Counted from the stretch's first letter, positions 55,298 through 63,601 are shown. The stretch is 64,000 nucleotides of DNA from JANQJA01 sp047947185 (GCA_047947185.1 CP170502.1:4712001-4776000), one strand, 5' to 3'. The notes: generated by a model from the sequence alone, not told the origin. Translations and numbers: made by a program.

Positions 55298-56035
55298 TTG
55301 AACAGTTCCTGCGTTGAATTCAGGAATGTCTGCAAATCCTACGGCGACGAACCTGTTATCAGGGGTGTTACCCTGGATATTCCGCTTAACCACACCACGG
55401 CGCTGGTCGGGGAGAGTGGCAGCGGCAAGTCGACCCTGCTCCAGATCATCAACGGCCTGGTGGTACCCGAGGCCGGTGCAGTCTTCCTGCAGGGTGAAAA
55501 GCTCGACTACACCAACCTGCCGGCACTGCGTCGTCGAATGGGTTATGCCGTACAGGGCGCGGGACTCTTTCCACACATGACGATCAAGCAGAATGTCACG
55601 CTGGTGGCCAGTTTGTCCGGTTGGGATGAACAGCGGATTACTGAACGCTATGAGTACCTGCTGGGCCTGCTCGAATTGCCGCTGGATTTCTCGACACGAT
55701 TCCCCCACAGTCTCTCGGGTGGACAGCAGCAACGTATCAGTCTCTGTCGCGCGATGATGTTAAACCCACCGTTGATGCTGCTGGACGAGCCCTTTTCGGC
55801 GCTCGACCCTATTACGCGAGAAGCGATTCACCTGGAATTCATTCGCCTGCAGGCGGCGGAGTCCCGTTCGATCATTATCGTGACCCACGATATGTCCGAG
55901 GCTGTGAAACTTGCCCGGTACCTGGTTGTACTGAAAGAAGGTGCGGTCGTGCAGCATGGTGAGGTATCCGAGGTGCAGGCAAATCCGGTTGATGACTATG
56001 TCGGCCAGCTTTTTGCCGGAGCGGGTGTCGCCTGA
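55298..56035 (+). CDS. Osmoprotectant-type ABC transporter ATP-binding protein
   Basis: 245 residues from a TTG start with GGGAGG 8 bases upstream. Walker A ALVGESGSGKSTLL, signature LSGGQQQRISLCRAM, Walker B LMLLDEPFSALDP. Resembles OpuCA/OsmV-type proteins but lacks C-terminal CBS domains (ends about 245). Its stop overlaps the next gene (TGATG), which holds both binding and permease domains, so the two genes form a complete transporter. Confidence 0.88.
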   Translation: MNSSCVEFRNVCKSYGDEPVIRGVTLDIPLNHTTALVGESGSGKSTLLQIINGLVVPEAGAVFLQGEKLDYTNLPALRRRMGYAVQGAGLFPHMTIKQNVTLVASLSGWDEQRITERYEYLLGLLELPLDFSTRFPHSLSGGQQQRISLCRAMMLNPPLMLLDEPFSALDPITREAIHLEFIRLQAAESRSIIIVTHDMSEAVKLARYLVVLKEGAVVQHGEVSEVQANPVDDYVGQLFAGAGVA

Positions 56036-57516
56036 TGCGTGGTTTCCTGTTGCTGTTTGCATTTTGCTTCCCGCTGGCCGTCGGTGCCGCCGAGCGGCCA
56101 ATCACGGTTGCCAGCAAGAATTTTAACGAGAGTTACCTGCTTGCCGAGATCATGTCGCAGTTGCTGGAGATTGAGGGGTTTGCGGTCGAGCGCCGCTATG
56201 GCCTTGGTGGCACGCTTGTCTGCTACGAGGCCCTGGTTTCCGGCGAAATTGATGTCTATGCCGAATACACGGGTACGTTGGGCCAGGCCATTCTGAAAAT
56301 AGACGATCCCGCGCCGAGTGTTGAGCGGCTGAACAGTTTGCTGGTTGACCAGGATTTGCTGGTGCTGGATTCGCTGGGTTTCAACAACACCTACGCAATG
56401 GCAATCAAAGCCGGGCTGGCACGTGACCTGGGCATAGCCAGGGTGTCTGATCTGGTGGACCAGTCACTGCGGTTTGCTTTCAGCCTGGAATTTCTGAATC
56501 GTGAAGACGGTTGGCCCGGGCTGAAACGCACCTACGGTTTCAGCGTCGACCCCATTGGTATTGAGCATGGCCTGGCGTATCAGGCAATTGATGAGGGTAA
56601 GATCGACATTACCGATGCCTATTCAACCGACGGTGATCTGGAGCGTTACCAGCTGACCACCCTGGTTGATGACAGGAACTATTTCCCCCAGTATTTTGCC
56701 GTGCCTTTTGTCCGCGCGGACATGCCGGTAGATGCGAGGGAAGTGCTGGGCCGGCTTGCCGGGCGAATCACGGATGACCGGATGCGTGAGCTGAATGGGC
56801 GGATTGTAGTTGAGGGGCAAACCTTCGCTGAGGTGGCGCAATCTTTCCTGCGTGAGGAGGGTTTTGGCACCAGTGTAATTGACGACAATATTTTCTGGCA
56901 AAACCTGCTTGGGAACACCGCCACGCACCTGAAGCTGACAGGCATTGCGCTGGCCCTTGGTATTCTCTTTGGTGTACCCATTGGCGTGCTGGTTTACCGG
57001 TCACGCAGTGTATCGAGGGTGATGGTCTATATCGCTGGCCTGATGCAGACAATCCCCTCAATTGCCCTGTTGGCATTGATGATCCCCTTGTTTGGTATTG
57101 GCACGCTGCCGGCAATTGTTGCGCTGTTTCTCTACTCCATACTGCCTATCCTGCGCAACACAATCACCGCCCTGATCAGCATAGACCCACTGCTGAAGCG
57201 AATCGCCGAGGCAATTGGCCTGACCCGCTGGCAGCAGCTTTGGTATGTGCTGATACCCATGGCACTGCCAAACATGCTGGCCGGCATAAAGACAGCTGCA
57301 ATCATCAGCATTGGTACCGCAACCCTGGCAGCGTTTATTGGTGCTGGCGGGCTGGGGGAACCTATTGTGACGGGCCTCGCGCTAAACGATTCCAACCTGA
57401 TCCTGCAGGGCGCAATCCCCGCTGCAATTCTGGCGATTCTTGTTGAACTCCTGTTTGAACTGCTTGAGCGGGTGCTGGTGAAACCCCACATGCTTTCGGG
57501 CCAATTACCCGAGTAG
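56035..57516 (+). CDS. Fused substrate-binding and permease protein of an osmoprotectant ABC transporter
   Basis: 493 residues. After a signal peptide (MRGFLLLFAFCFPLAVGAAE), residues 21-275 form a binding domain (ITVASKNFNESYLLAEIMSQLLE, GEIDVYAEYTGTLG, AIDEGKIDITDAYSTDGDL) like OpuCC/OsmF. Residues about 285-480 form the permease (ATHLKLTGIALALGILFGVPIGV, and the EAA-like LLKRIAEAIGLTRWQQLWYVLIPMALPNML-type loop with GLTRWQ and LPMALP-type residues). Fusions of this kind are known for choline/glycine betaine systems. The exact ligand is not clear. Confidence 0.88.
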   Translation: MRGFLLLFAFCFPLAVGAAERPITVASKNFNESYLLAEIMSQLLEIEGFAVERRYGLGGTLVCYEALVSGEIDVYAEYTGTLGQAILKIDDPAPSVERLNSLLVDQDLLVLDSLGFNNTYAMAIKAGLARDLGIARVSDLVDQSLRFAFSLEFLNREDGWPGLKRTYGFSVDPIGIEHGLAYQAIDEGKIDITDAYSTDGDLERYQLTTLVDDRNYFPQYFAVPFVRADMPVDAREVLGRLAGRITDDRMRELNGRIVVEGQTFAEVAQSFLREEGFGTSVIDDNIFWQNLLGNTATHLKLTGIALALGILFGVPIGVLVYRSRSVSRVMVYIAGLMQTIPSIALLALMIPLFGIGTLPAIVALFLYSILPILRNTITALISIDPLLKRIAEAIGLTRWQQLWYVLIPMALPNMLAGIKTAAIISIGTATLAAFIGAGGLGEPIVTGLALNDSNLILQGAIPAAILAILVELLFELLERVLVKPHMLSGQLPE

Positions 57517-57578
57517 CAGGGCGCCGGCTGTGGTAACTTATCCTGGCCGTGGAGGAGAATCCGGAGCGTAGAGTATCA

Positions 57579-58718
57579 ATGGCTGTAGTCACCTGTATTG
57601 AAGATCTGAAGCAGCTTTACGTGCGGCGCGTCCCACGTATGTTTTATGACTACACCGAATCGGGAAGCTGGACTGAAAGTACGTTCCGCGACAACGTTTC
57701 CGCCTTTGAACGCCTCAAACTGCGACAGCGCGTGCTGGTAGATATGGACAATCGCACGGTTGCATCTTCCATGCTTGGCGCGGAGGTGGCGATGCCCGTT
57801 GCGCTGGCACCGGTTGGACTGACGGGCATGCAGCGAGCTGACGGCGAAATCAAGGCGGCCCGCGCCGCGGCAAAGTTTGGCGTGCCCTACTGCCTCTCAA
57901 CCATGAGCATATGCTCCATCGAAGATGTCGCGGCCAATACGGATCGCCCTTTCTGGTTCCAGCTGTATGTGATGCGCGACCGGGGTTTCGTGTCACAACT
58001 GATCCAGCGGGCAAAAACGGCAGGTTGTTCAGCGCTGGTGCTGACGGCTGATCTGCAGATACTGGGGCAGCGTCACAAGGACATCAAAAACGGGCTTTCC
58101 ACGCCGCCCAAACCGACGTTGAAAAACATCATCAACATTGCCACCAAGCCGGGCTGGGCGTTGGAGATGCTGGGCACAAAACGGCGCAGTTTTGGCAATA
58201 TTGTTGGCCATGTGGAGAACGTGGGCGACATGGGGTCTCTGTCGCAGTGGACTGCCGGCCAGTTTGATCCGACGCTCTCCTGGGACGATGTGAAGCGAAT
58301 CAAGGATGAATGGGGTGGCAAACTGGTGATCAAGGGCATTATTGACCCGGAAGACGCCCATCTCGCTGTGAAGAGTGGCGCTGATGCCCTGATTGTTTCC
58401 AACCACGGGGGACGTCAACTCGATGGTGCACCCGCCAGCCTGGACGCTCTGCCTGCTGTTGTTGCAGCGGTTGGCCGGCATATTGAAGTATGGCTTGATG
58501 GTGGTATTCGCAGCGGCCAGGACGTGTTCAAGGCCCTGGCGCTTGGCGCACAGGGTACCATGATCGGGCGCGCCTATATTTATGGGCTTGGCGCTCTCGG
58601 AGAGGCTGGTGTGACCCGCAGCCTTGAAGTCATCAGGAATGAACTGGATCTGACGATGGCTTTCTGTGGCCTGCGCGACATTCGTGATGTTTCCCGGGAT
58701 GTGATCTGGCGTACCTAA
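57579..58718 (+). CDS. FMN-dependent alpha-hydroxy-acid dehydrogenase (LldD-like)
   Basis: 379 residues from the ATG at 57579; an upstream in-frame GTG at 57549 is possible. TIM-barrel FMN enzyme: VPRMFYDYTESGSWTE, MPVALAPVGLTGMQ, FQLYVMRDRGF, and the catalytic SNHGGRQLDGAPAS with the active-site His. GGIRSGQDVFKALALGA binds FMN phosphate. Most similar in layout to L-lactate dehydrogenases and related oxidases. No lactate permease gene is nearby, so the substrate is uncertain. Confidence 0.9.
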   Translation: MAVVTCIEDLKQLYVRRVPRMFYDYTESGSWTESTFRDNVSAFERLKLRQRVLVDMDNRTVASSMLGAEVAMPVALAPVGLTGMQRADGEIKAARAAAKFGVPYCLSTMSICSIEDVAANTDRPFWFQLYVMRDRGFVSQLIQRAKTAGCSALVLTADLQILGQRHKDIKNGLSTPPKPTLKNIINIATKPGWALEMLGTKRRSFGNIVGHVENVGDMGSLSQWTAGQFDPTLSWDDVKRIKDEWGGKLVIKGIIDPEDAHLAVKSGADALIVSNHGGRQLDGAPASLDALPAVVAAVGRHIEVWLDGGIRSGQDVFKALALGAQGTMIGRAYIYGLGALGEAGVTRSLEVIRNELDLTMAFCGLRDIRDVSRDVIWRT

Positions 58719-58798
58719 ACCGAGTCGGGTTAAATAGCTTACGAACTGATCGGGGTCGAGCAGAGGGCTGGCAATAAGCTGTATGTATTGGCCTGAGA

Positions 58799-58820
58799 TT
58801 CAATACTATTTGCAATTGAA
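58799..58820 (+). promoter_or_regulatory. Inverted repeat upstream of the ferritin-like gene
   Basis: TTCAAT at 58799-58804 and ATTGAA at 58815-58820 with 10 bases between, next to the ribosome binding site AAAGGAG at 58819-58825. It could be an operator or a small RNA hairpin. It does not match the Fur box clearly. Confidence 0.4.
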
Positions 58821-58832
58821 AGGAGTATGTAG

Positions 58833-59129
58833 ATGGCAAATGAGGGTTATCACGAACCCATTGAAGAGCTTTCGGACGAAACCCGCGATATGCATCGCGC
58901 TATCGTTTCTCTCATGGAAGAACTGGAAGCGGTCGACTGGTACCAACAGCGCGTTGATGCCTGCAAAGACAAGGAACTTGCAGCCATACTTGCCCACAAC
59001 CGCGATGAGGAGAAAGAACACGCGGCCATGGTGCTGGAGTGGATCCGTCGCAAGGATCCGAAGTTTGACAAGGAACTGCGCGACTACCTGTTTACAGACA
59101 AAGAAATCGCACACGGCGACGGGCACTAG
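58833..59129 (+). CDS. Encapsulated ferritin (EncFtn)-type iron oxidase, orphan
   Basis: 98-residue ferritin-like half-bundle. It matches the EncFtn family known from Rhodospirillum rubrum: EPIEELSDETRDMHRAIVS, MEELEAVDWYQQRVDAC and AHNRDEEKEHAAMVLEWIR. Iron-site residues corresponding to R. rubrum Glu32, Glu62 and His65 are Glu30, Glu60 and His63 here. Such proteins are ferroxidases working as annular decamers and usually housed in encapsulin shells. The protein ends DYLFTDKEIAHGDGH, with no recognisable encapsulin-targeting tail, and no encapsulin gene is adjacent; the downstream space is a repeat array. AAAGGAG lies 7 bases upstream. Confidence 0.9.
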   Translation: MANEGYHEPIEELSDETRDMHRAIVSLMEELEAVDWYQQRVDACKDKELAAILAHNRDEEKEHAAMVLEWIRRKDPKFDKELRDYLFTDKEIAHGDGH

Positions 59130-60384
59130 ACGGGGCGAAGGTGCAGCCGTCGTCCCGACCGGAGGCCGTAAGGCCGGAGTGGAGGGATCTCGGTTATTTG
59201 GGGTTTGAGGTTTCTCCGCTACGCGGCTGACGCCGCTCCGGTCGAAACGACGGGGTGCTGGGGTCGAAACGACGGGGTGCAGTTGTCGTCCCGACCGGAG
59301 GCCGTAAGGCCGCAGTGGAGGGATCTCGGTTTTTGGGGTTTGAGGTTTCTCCGCTACGCGGCTGGCGCCGCTCCGGTCGAAACGACACGGCCCAACGGTC
59401 GAAACGACAGGGTGTTGCGGTGGAAACGACGGGGTGCAGTTGTCGTCCCGACCGGAGGCCGTAAGGCCGGAGTGGAGGGATCTCGGTTTTTGGGGTTTGA
59501 GGTTTCTCCGCTACGCGGCTGGCGCCGCTCCGGTCGAAACGACAGGGTGCTGCGGTGGAAACGACGGGGTGCAGTTGTCGTCCCGACCGGAGGCCGTAAG
59601 GCCGCAGTGGAGGGATCTCGGTTTTTGGGGTTTGAGGTTTCTCCGCTACGCGGCTGGCGCCGCTCCGGTCGAAACGACAGGGTGCTGCGGTCGAAACGAC
59701 AGGGCGCAGTTGTCGTCCCGACCGGAGGCCGTAAGGCCGGAGTGGAGGGATCTCGGTTTTTGGGGTTTGAGGTTTCTCCGCTACGCGGCTGGCGCCGCTC
59801 CGGTCGAAACGACAGGGTGTTGCGGTGGAAACGACGGGGTGCAGTTGTCGTCCCGACCGGAGGCCGTAAGGCCGAAGTGGAGGGATCTCGGTTTTTTGGG
59901 GTTTGAGGTTTCTCCGCTACGCGGCTGGCGCCGCTCCGGTCGAAACGACGGGGTGCTGCGGTCGAAACGACGGGGTGCTCCGGTCGAAACGACGGGGTGC
60001 TGCGGTGGAAACGACAGGGTGCAGTTGTCGTCCCGACCGGAGGCCGTAAGGCCGAAGTGGAGGGATCTCGGTTTTTTGGGGTTTGAGGTTTCTCCGCTAC
60101 GCGGCTGGCGCCGTTCCGGTCGAAACGACAGGGTGCTCCGGTCGAAACGACAGGGTGCTCCGGTCGAAACGACGCGGTGCAGTTGTCGTCCCGACCGGAG
60201 GCCGTAAGGCTGGAGTGGAGGGATCTCGGTTTTTGGGGTTTGAGGTTTCTCCGCTACGCGGCTGGCGCCGCTCCGGTCGAAACGACAGGGTGCTCCGGTC
60301 GAAACGACAGGGTGCTCCGGTCGAAGCGACGCGGTGCTGCGGTCGAAACGACATTGTGTTCTGCCTGCCTGCCAGGCTAGCGGC
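59130..60384. repeat. REP-like palindromic array 5
   Basis: No gene. Eight R-type copies, marked by GAGGGATCT at 59182, 59318, 59475, 59610, 59745, 59880, 60060 and 60218. Spacings are 136, 157, 135, 135, 135, 180 and 158, so the basic unit is 135 bases plus zero, one or two insertions of a 22-23-base piece (GGGTGCTGCGGTCGAAACGAC or close variants). Head GTCGTCCCGACC, core GGCCGTAAGGCC, tail GGAGGGATCTCGG; Y-type copies alternate in the other orientation. It lies between convergent genes (EncFtn and the M18 aminopeptidase). Confidence 0.94.
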
Positions 60385-61689
60385 TCAGGACTGATGGGCG
60401 CCCAGGTGGCCCTGATCCTTGTAAAACTTCACCAGTGCCTTGTGCAGCAGATGGGCATCGTCTGCGCCACCGAGTTCCCTTATTGAGTGCATGGCAAACG
60501 TTGCTACGCCAACGTCCAGGGTTTTGACGCCCAGTTCCTTTGCAGTCAAGGGGCCTATGGTGCTGCCGCAGGCCATATCGGTTCGGGTGACAAATACCTG
60601 GTACGACACTTTTGCGGCATCACAGAGCCGTTGGAAATAGCCTGCGGTTTCGCTGTTGGTGGCATATCGCTGGTTGGCGTTGATCTTGATGACCGGTCCC
60701 CTGTTCATCACAGGGCCATGGTTGCCATCGTGTTTGTCAGCAAAGTTGGGATGTATGCCATGTGCGTTGTCAGTTGAGATGAGCAACGAATTTGCCATCA
60801 CCTGGTGGAAGCTGGCTGGAGCGGGCAGTAATCGCTCTATGGTTGCAGCGAGGAAGGGGCCCTGTGCCCCTTCGGCCGATGCGCTTCCGACCTCCTCGTG
60901 GTCGTTGCAGACCAGCAGGGTTGTGACGTTTGGGCCTGCCTCAAGCAGGCTCATCAATCCTGTATAGCAGCTCAGCAGATTGTCGAGGCGGGCGCTGGCA
61001 ATAAAGTCGTCCTCCAGCCCGGTTATGGCCGGTGGCTGTGTGTCAAAGAATGACAGTTCAAACCCCAGTACCCGCTTTACCCTGGCACCCCGGTGCTCCT
61101 TTTTTATCTGTTCGATCAGTATCGGTTCCAGCGAGGTTGCCTTGTCGGCGCGCATGAGCACAGGAGGAATATCCTTTTGTGGATTCACGCTGTGGGTATT
61201 GTTGGCCTCCCGATCGAGGTGGATCGCCAGGCTGGGCACAGTAGCAATCGCCCGCTTGAAATTCACAAGGTAGCTGACCACGCGACCATCGTTCGCCTCG
61301 CAGGTGACCCGGCCGGCCAGGGAAAGGTCACGATCAAACCAGGGGTTGAGCAGCACGCCACCATAAACCTCAACGCCAAGCGACAGGTAACCCTGGCTAA
61401 GCAGTTCGGGCCTTGGCTTGACGCGCAGACAGGGACTGTCGGTATGTGCGCCAACCATCCTGATGCCCGTTTCCACCGGGTCCAGTTTGCCCAGCACAAA
61501 TGCAACGATGGAGGAACCGTTCCGGATCACGTAGTAGCGCCCGGGCGCAAGCTGCCACGATTTCGCTTCATCGAGGGCTTCAAAACCGGCGTCATCCAGA
61601 ATTTGCCTCATGCTGGCGACAGCGTGGAAGGGGGTTGGGGAGTTTTCGAGGAACTGCAGCAGTTGCTCGTTAAACGCGCGCTTTTGCAT
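60385..61689 (-). CDS. apeB: M18 family aminopeptidase
   Basis: Dinuclear zinc aminopeptidase of the aspartyl aminopeptidase type. The ATG at 61689 gives about 434 residues: AFNEQLLQFLENSPTPFHAV near the start, the metal motif MVGAHTDSPCLRVKP, CNDHEEVGSASAEGAQGPF (catalytic Glu and metal ligand), STDNAHGIHPNF and the C-terminal TFAMHSIRELGG with the last His. All ligands are present. Divergent from metG. Confidence 0.95.
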   Translation of the reverse strand: MQKRAFNEQLLQFLENSPTPFHAVASMRQILDDAGFEALDEAKSWQLAPGRYYVIRNGSSIVAFVLGKLDPVETGIRMVGAHTDSPCLRVKPRPELLSQGYLSLGVEVYGGVLLNPWFDRDLSLAGRVTCEANDGRVVSYLVNFKRAIATVPSLAIHLDREANNTHSVNPQKDIPPVLMRADKATSLEPILIEQIKKEHRGARVKRVLGFELSFFDTQPPAITGLEDDFIASARLDNLLSCYTGLMSLLEAGPNVTTLLVCNDHEEVGSASAEGAQGPFLAATIERLLPAPASFHQVMANSLLISTDNAHGIHPNFADKHDGNHGPVMNRGPVIKINANQRYATNSETAGYFQRLCDAAKVSYQVFVTRTDMACGSTIGPLTAKELGVKTLDVGVATFAMHSIRELGGADDAHLLHKALVKFYKDQGHLGAHQS

Positions 61690-61707
61690 TTGGCATGACC
61701 AATTGAT

Positions 61708-61735
61708 TTGACTTGTCGATTCTAGCAACTATTAT
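61708..61735 (+). promoter_or_regulatory. Sigma-70 promoter of the metG leader
   Basis: TTGACT at 61708-61713 and TATTAT at 61730-61735, 16-base spacer. Transcription would start near 61742, giving a leader of about 195 nucleotides up to the terminator before metG. Confidence 0.75.
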
Positions 61736-61770
61736 GGCAACCCTTAAACGAACGTGTAGAGATACGATCA

Positions 61771-61848
61771 GTGGATATCAGCAGGCGAGCAGTCAGCTTC
61801 AAAATCATCAGCGTCATGATGATGTCTATGGCAAACACCATAGGCTGA
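61771..61848 (+). CDS. Putative methionine-rich leader peptide of metG
   Basis: A 25-codon frame from GTG 61771 to TGA 61846-61848. Its C-terminus reads MMMSMANTIG: four Met codons among five (61816-61830), followed by the stop. The start has a weak GAGA at 61759-61762. A shorter peptide from ATG 61816 is also possible. It lies between a good promoter and a terminator, inside a region that can form nested hairpins, which is the classic layout of an attenuator leader such as those of thr, his or phe operons. No experimental support; the peptide is too short to be recognised by homology. Confidence 0.6.
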   Translation: MDISRRAVSFKIISVMMMSMANTIG

Positions 61849-61884
61849 CTTTCTGTGCATGCGAGGAAGGTGAGCTCACCTTCC
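61791..61884 (+). promoter_or_regulatory. Nested hairpins in the metG leader
   Basis: AGTCAGC (61791-61797) pairs with GCTGACT (61844-61850), enclosing two hairpins: ATCATCA/TGATGAT (61804-61810 with 61817-61823) and CTATGG/CCATAG (61826-61831 with 61838-61843). The Met codons lie in these inner stems. A perfect palindrome GGAAGGTGAG/CTCACCTTCC follows at 61865-61884. CGAGG at 61862-61866 can pair with CCTCG at 61904-61908, the 5' arm of the terminator, giving a possible antiterminator. Confidence 0.6.
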
Positions 61885-61900
61885 GGGATCGCTCCAGCAA

Positions 61901-61936
61901 AAACCTCGGCAGGTGAAATCACCGCCGGGGTTTTTT
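61901..61936 (+). terminator. Intrinsic terminator in front of metG
   Basis: AACCTCGGC (61902-61910) pairs with GCCGGGGTT (61924-61932), with an inner GGTG-AAAT-CACC hairpin and a run of six T (61931-61936). It ends only 19 bases before the metG start, so it can control metG only if it is conditional. It could alternatively end a small RNA. Confidence 0.85.
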
Positions 61937-61955
61937 CGTTATGGAGGATCAAACA

Positions 61956-63458
61956 GTGAAACACTACCTGACAACACCAATTTATTATGCCAGTGGGGCG
62001 CCGCACCTGGGCCATGCGTACACCACCATCCTGGCGGATACCTACAAACGCTTCTGGGCCCTCTGCGGGGATGAAGTACGGCTGGTCAGCGGTACTGACG
62101 AACATGGCCAGAAAATCGAGCGAACGGCAGCGGCGGCGGGTGTGCCTGTAACCGACTTTGTGGCGGACCGGTCGAAGGAATTTGCGAGGCTCTGGCACGA
62201 GTTGGGCCTTGACATAGACAGGTTTGAACGGACAACCAGCAAACTGCACCGCGGGGTTGCCCTTGCCATCTGGCGGCGGCTGGTCAGTGCGGGTGATATC
62301 TACCGCGGTAACTACGAGGGCCTGTATTGTGTGGAGTGTGAACAGTACTTCACCGAGGGTGACACCTGCCCGGTACATCGTCGAGCACTGGAGTTCAGCG
62401 CCGAACCCGCCTGGTTCTTTCGCCTCTCCCGCTATCAGCAGGCCCTGCTGGATTACATCGAAAGACACCCTGACTTTATCTCGCCACGGGTGCGTGCCAA
62501 TGAAGTGCTGAGTTTCCTGCGCGAAAACGCCTTGCGTGATCTTGCGGTATCCCGGGCATCAACCAGTTGGGGTATACCCGTACCGGGAGATTCGAGCAGC
62601 GTGTTGTACGTGTGGATTGATGCCTTGGCGAGCTACCTCTCGGCTCTGTTGGAGGAAGATACCACTGATCTGGATGCACCTTCGGTACAAGCCTGGTGGC
62701 AGAACACCAGGCATTTTATTGGCAAGGACATCCTCACATTTCATGCTATCTACTGGCCCGCGTTGCTCTGGTCAGCCGGGTTGCCCCTGCCGCGTCAGAT
62801 TGTGGTCAACGGCTGGCTCACTGTTGAAGGAAAAAAGATCTCCAAGTCCGACCCCGCCACGATTGTTGATCCGAGAACCCTGCTGCCGCTGGTGGGCAGG
62901 GACGGATTGCGGCTGTATTTTCTGCGCGCTGTGACGCTGGGGCAGGATGTGGATTTCAGCCGACAACGCCTGATCGAACTGGTGAATAGCGATCTTGCCA
63001 ACAACCTGGGCAACCTGCATGCCCGGTTTGCGACACTGGCGATACGGCACTTTGGCGGCAGGTTGCACTGCACCGGCCCGCTCGAAACTTCAGATTCAGA
63101 ACTGCTGGCAGTGGTTCAGGCTGCTGCGAACGAAGTGTCTGACGCTTTTCAAACGAATGCTCCTGCCACCGGGGCAAGAGCGTTCGTTTTGGCGTGTTCG
63201 GCCGTGAACACCTGGTTTCAGCAGCAGGCGCCCTGGCAGCAGGAAAATCAGGCGCGTCGCCCTGTCGTTTTGTGGGTCACCAGCCAGGCATTGGCAGATC
63301 TTTCTGTGCCAGGTCTGGTATTTGTCCCGGAGCTTGCCGGAGAATTGCGACGCCGGCTGGGGTTGCCGGAGGCGGCACTGTGGGTGGACATCGGCAAACG
63401 TCGGGAAACCCTGTTGGTGCACGACGGACCGCCGCTGTACCCCCGTGTTCGCGGATGA
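61956..63458 (+). CDS. metG: Methionyl-tRNA synthetase, short form
   Basis: Charges tRNA-Met. The GTG at 61956 is chosen because GGAGG at 61943-61947 is 8 bases upstream; the in-frame ATG at 61941 overlaps this site and follows the terminator T-run. About 500 residues. The protein begins VKHYLTTPIYYASGAPHLGHAYTT (HIGH-type motif); zinc knuckle remnants CVECEQYFTEGDTCPVH; KMSKS motif KKISKSDPATIVDP. It is of the TTPIYY-type with no C-terminal tRNA-binding (EMAP-like) extension, unlike the longer MetG usual in gammaproteobacteria. It could be an extra or replacement synthetase. Confidence 0.93.
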   Translation: MKHYLTTPIYYASGAPHLGHAYTTILADTYKRFWALCGDEVRLVSGTDEHGQKIERTAAAAGVPVTDFVADRSKEFARLWHELGLDIDRFERTTSKLHRGVALAIWRRLVSAGDIYRGNYEGLYCVECEQYFTEGDTCPVHRRALEFSAEPAWFFRLSRYQQALLDYIERHPDFISPRVRANEVLSFLRENALRDLAVSRASTSWGIPVPGDSSSVLYVWIDALASYLSALLEEDTTDLDAPSVQAWWQNTRHFIGKDILTFHAIYWPALLWSAGLPLPRQIVVNGWLTVEGKKISKSDPATIVDPRTLLPLVGRDGLRLYFLRAVTLGQDVDFSRQRLIELVNSDLANNLGNLHARFATLAIRHFGGRLHCTGPLETSDSELLAVVQAAANEVSDAFQTNAPATGARAFVLACSAVNTWFQQQAPWQQENQARRPVVLWVTSQALADLSVPGLVFVPELAGELRRRLGLPEAALWVDIGKRRETLLVHDGPPLYPRVRG

Positions 63459-63500
63459 ATCGAGCGCTTGTGTCGGGGTTCGCGCAATCACTCTATCCTG

Positions 63501-63529
63501 TTGATTTGGACAGGATGCGGTCATAGAAT
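63501..63529 (+). promoter_or_regulatory. Sigma-70 promoter of the metY-like gene
   Basis: TTGATT at 63501-63506 and TAGAAT at 63524-63529 with a 17-base spacer, placed just before the riboswitch-like aptamer. Confidence 0.72.
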
Positions 63530-63540
63530 GTCGGGCTTAC

Positions 63541-63600
63541 ATCGCGCCGATTTGAACGTTTCAGCTTGCGGGCGCGCAATAAATGCAGCTAAAGAGAGGG
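63541..63600 (+). ncRNA. SAM-II (SAM-alpha) riboswitch-like aptamer
   Basis: CGCGCC (63543-63548) pairs with GGCGCG (63571-63576) to form P1; GATTT follows the first strand and ATAAATGCAGCTAAA (63579-63593) follows the second, as in the SAM-II consensus, which forms an H-type pseudoknot around S-adenosylmethionine. The adjacent gene belongs to the MetY/cystathionine gamma-synthase family, the usual target. CTAAAG at 63589-63594 can also pair with CTTTAG at 63609-63614, inside the downstream terminator. Matched by eye; a covariance search has not been run. Confidence 0.75.
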
Positions 63601-63601
63601 T

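Noticed and set aside
59130..60400. Array 5 as a CRISPR array
   Set aside because: Unit lengths are 135-180, elements alternate in orientation, the intervening sequence is itself repeated rather than unique, and no cas gene is near.
61740..61940. T-box or SAM-I type riboswitch before metG
   Set aside because: No T-box antiterminator sequence or SAM-I core is visible, and the Met-rich frame gives a simpler account.
61722..62468. A 248-residue minus-strand frame opposite metG
   Set aside because: It is the shadow of metG and its leader, with no recognisable domain.
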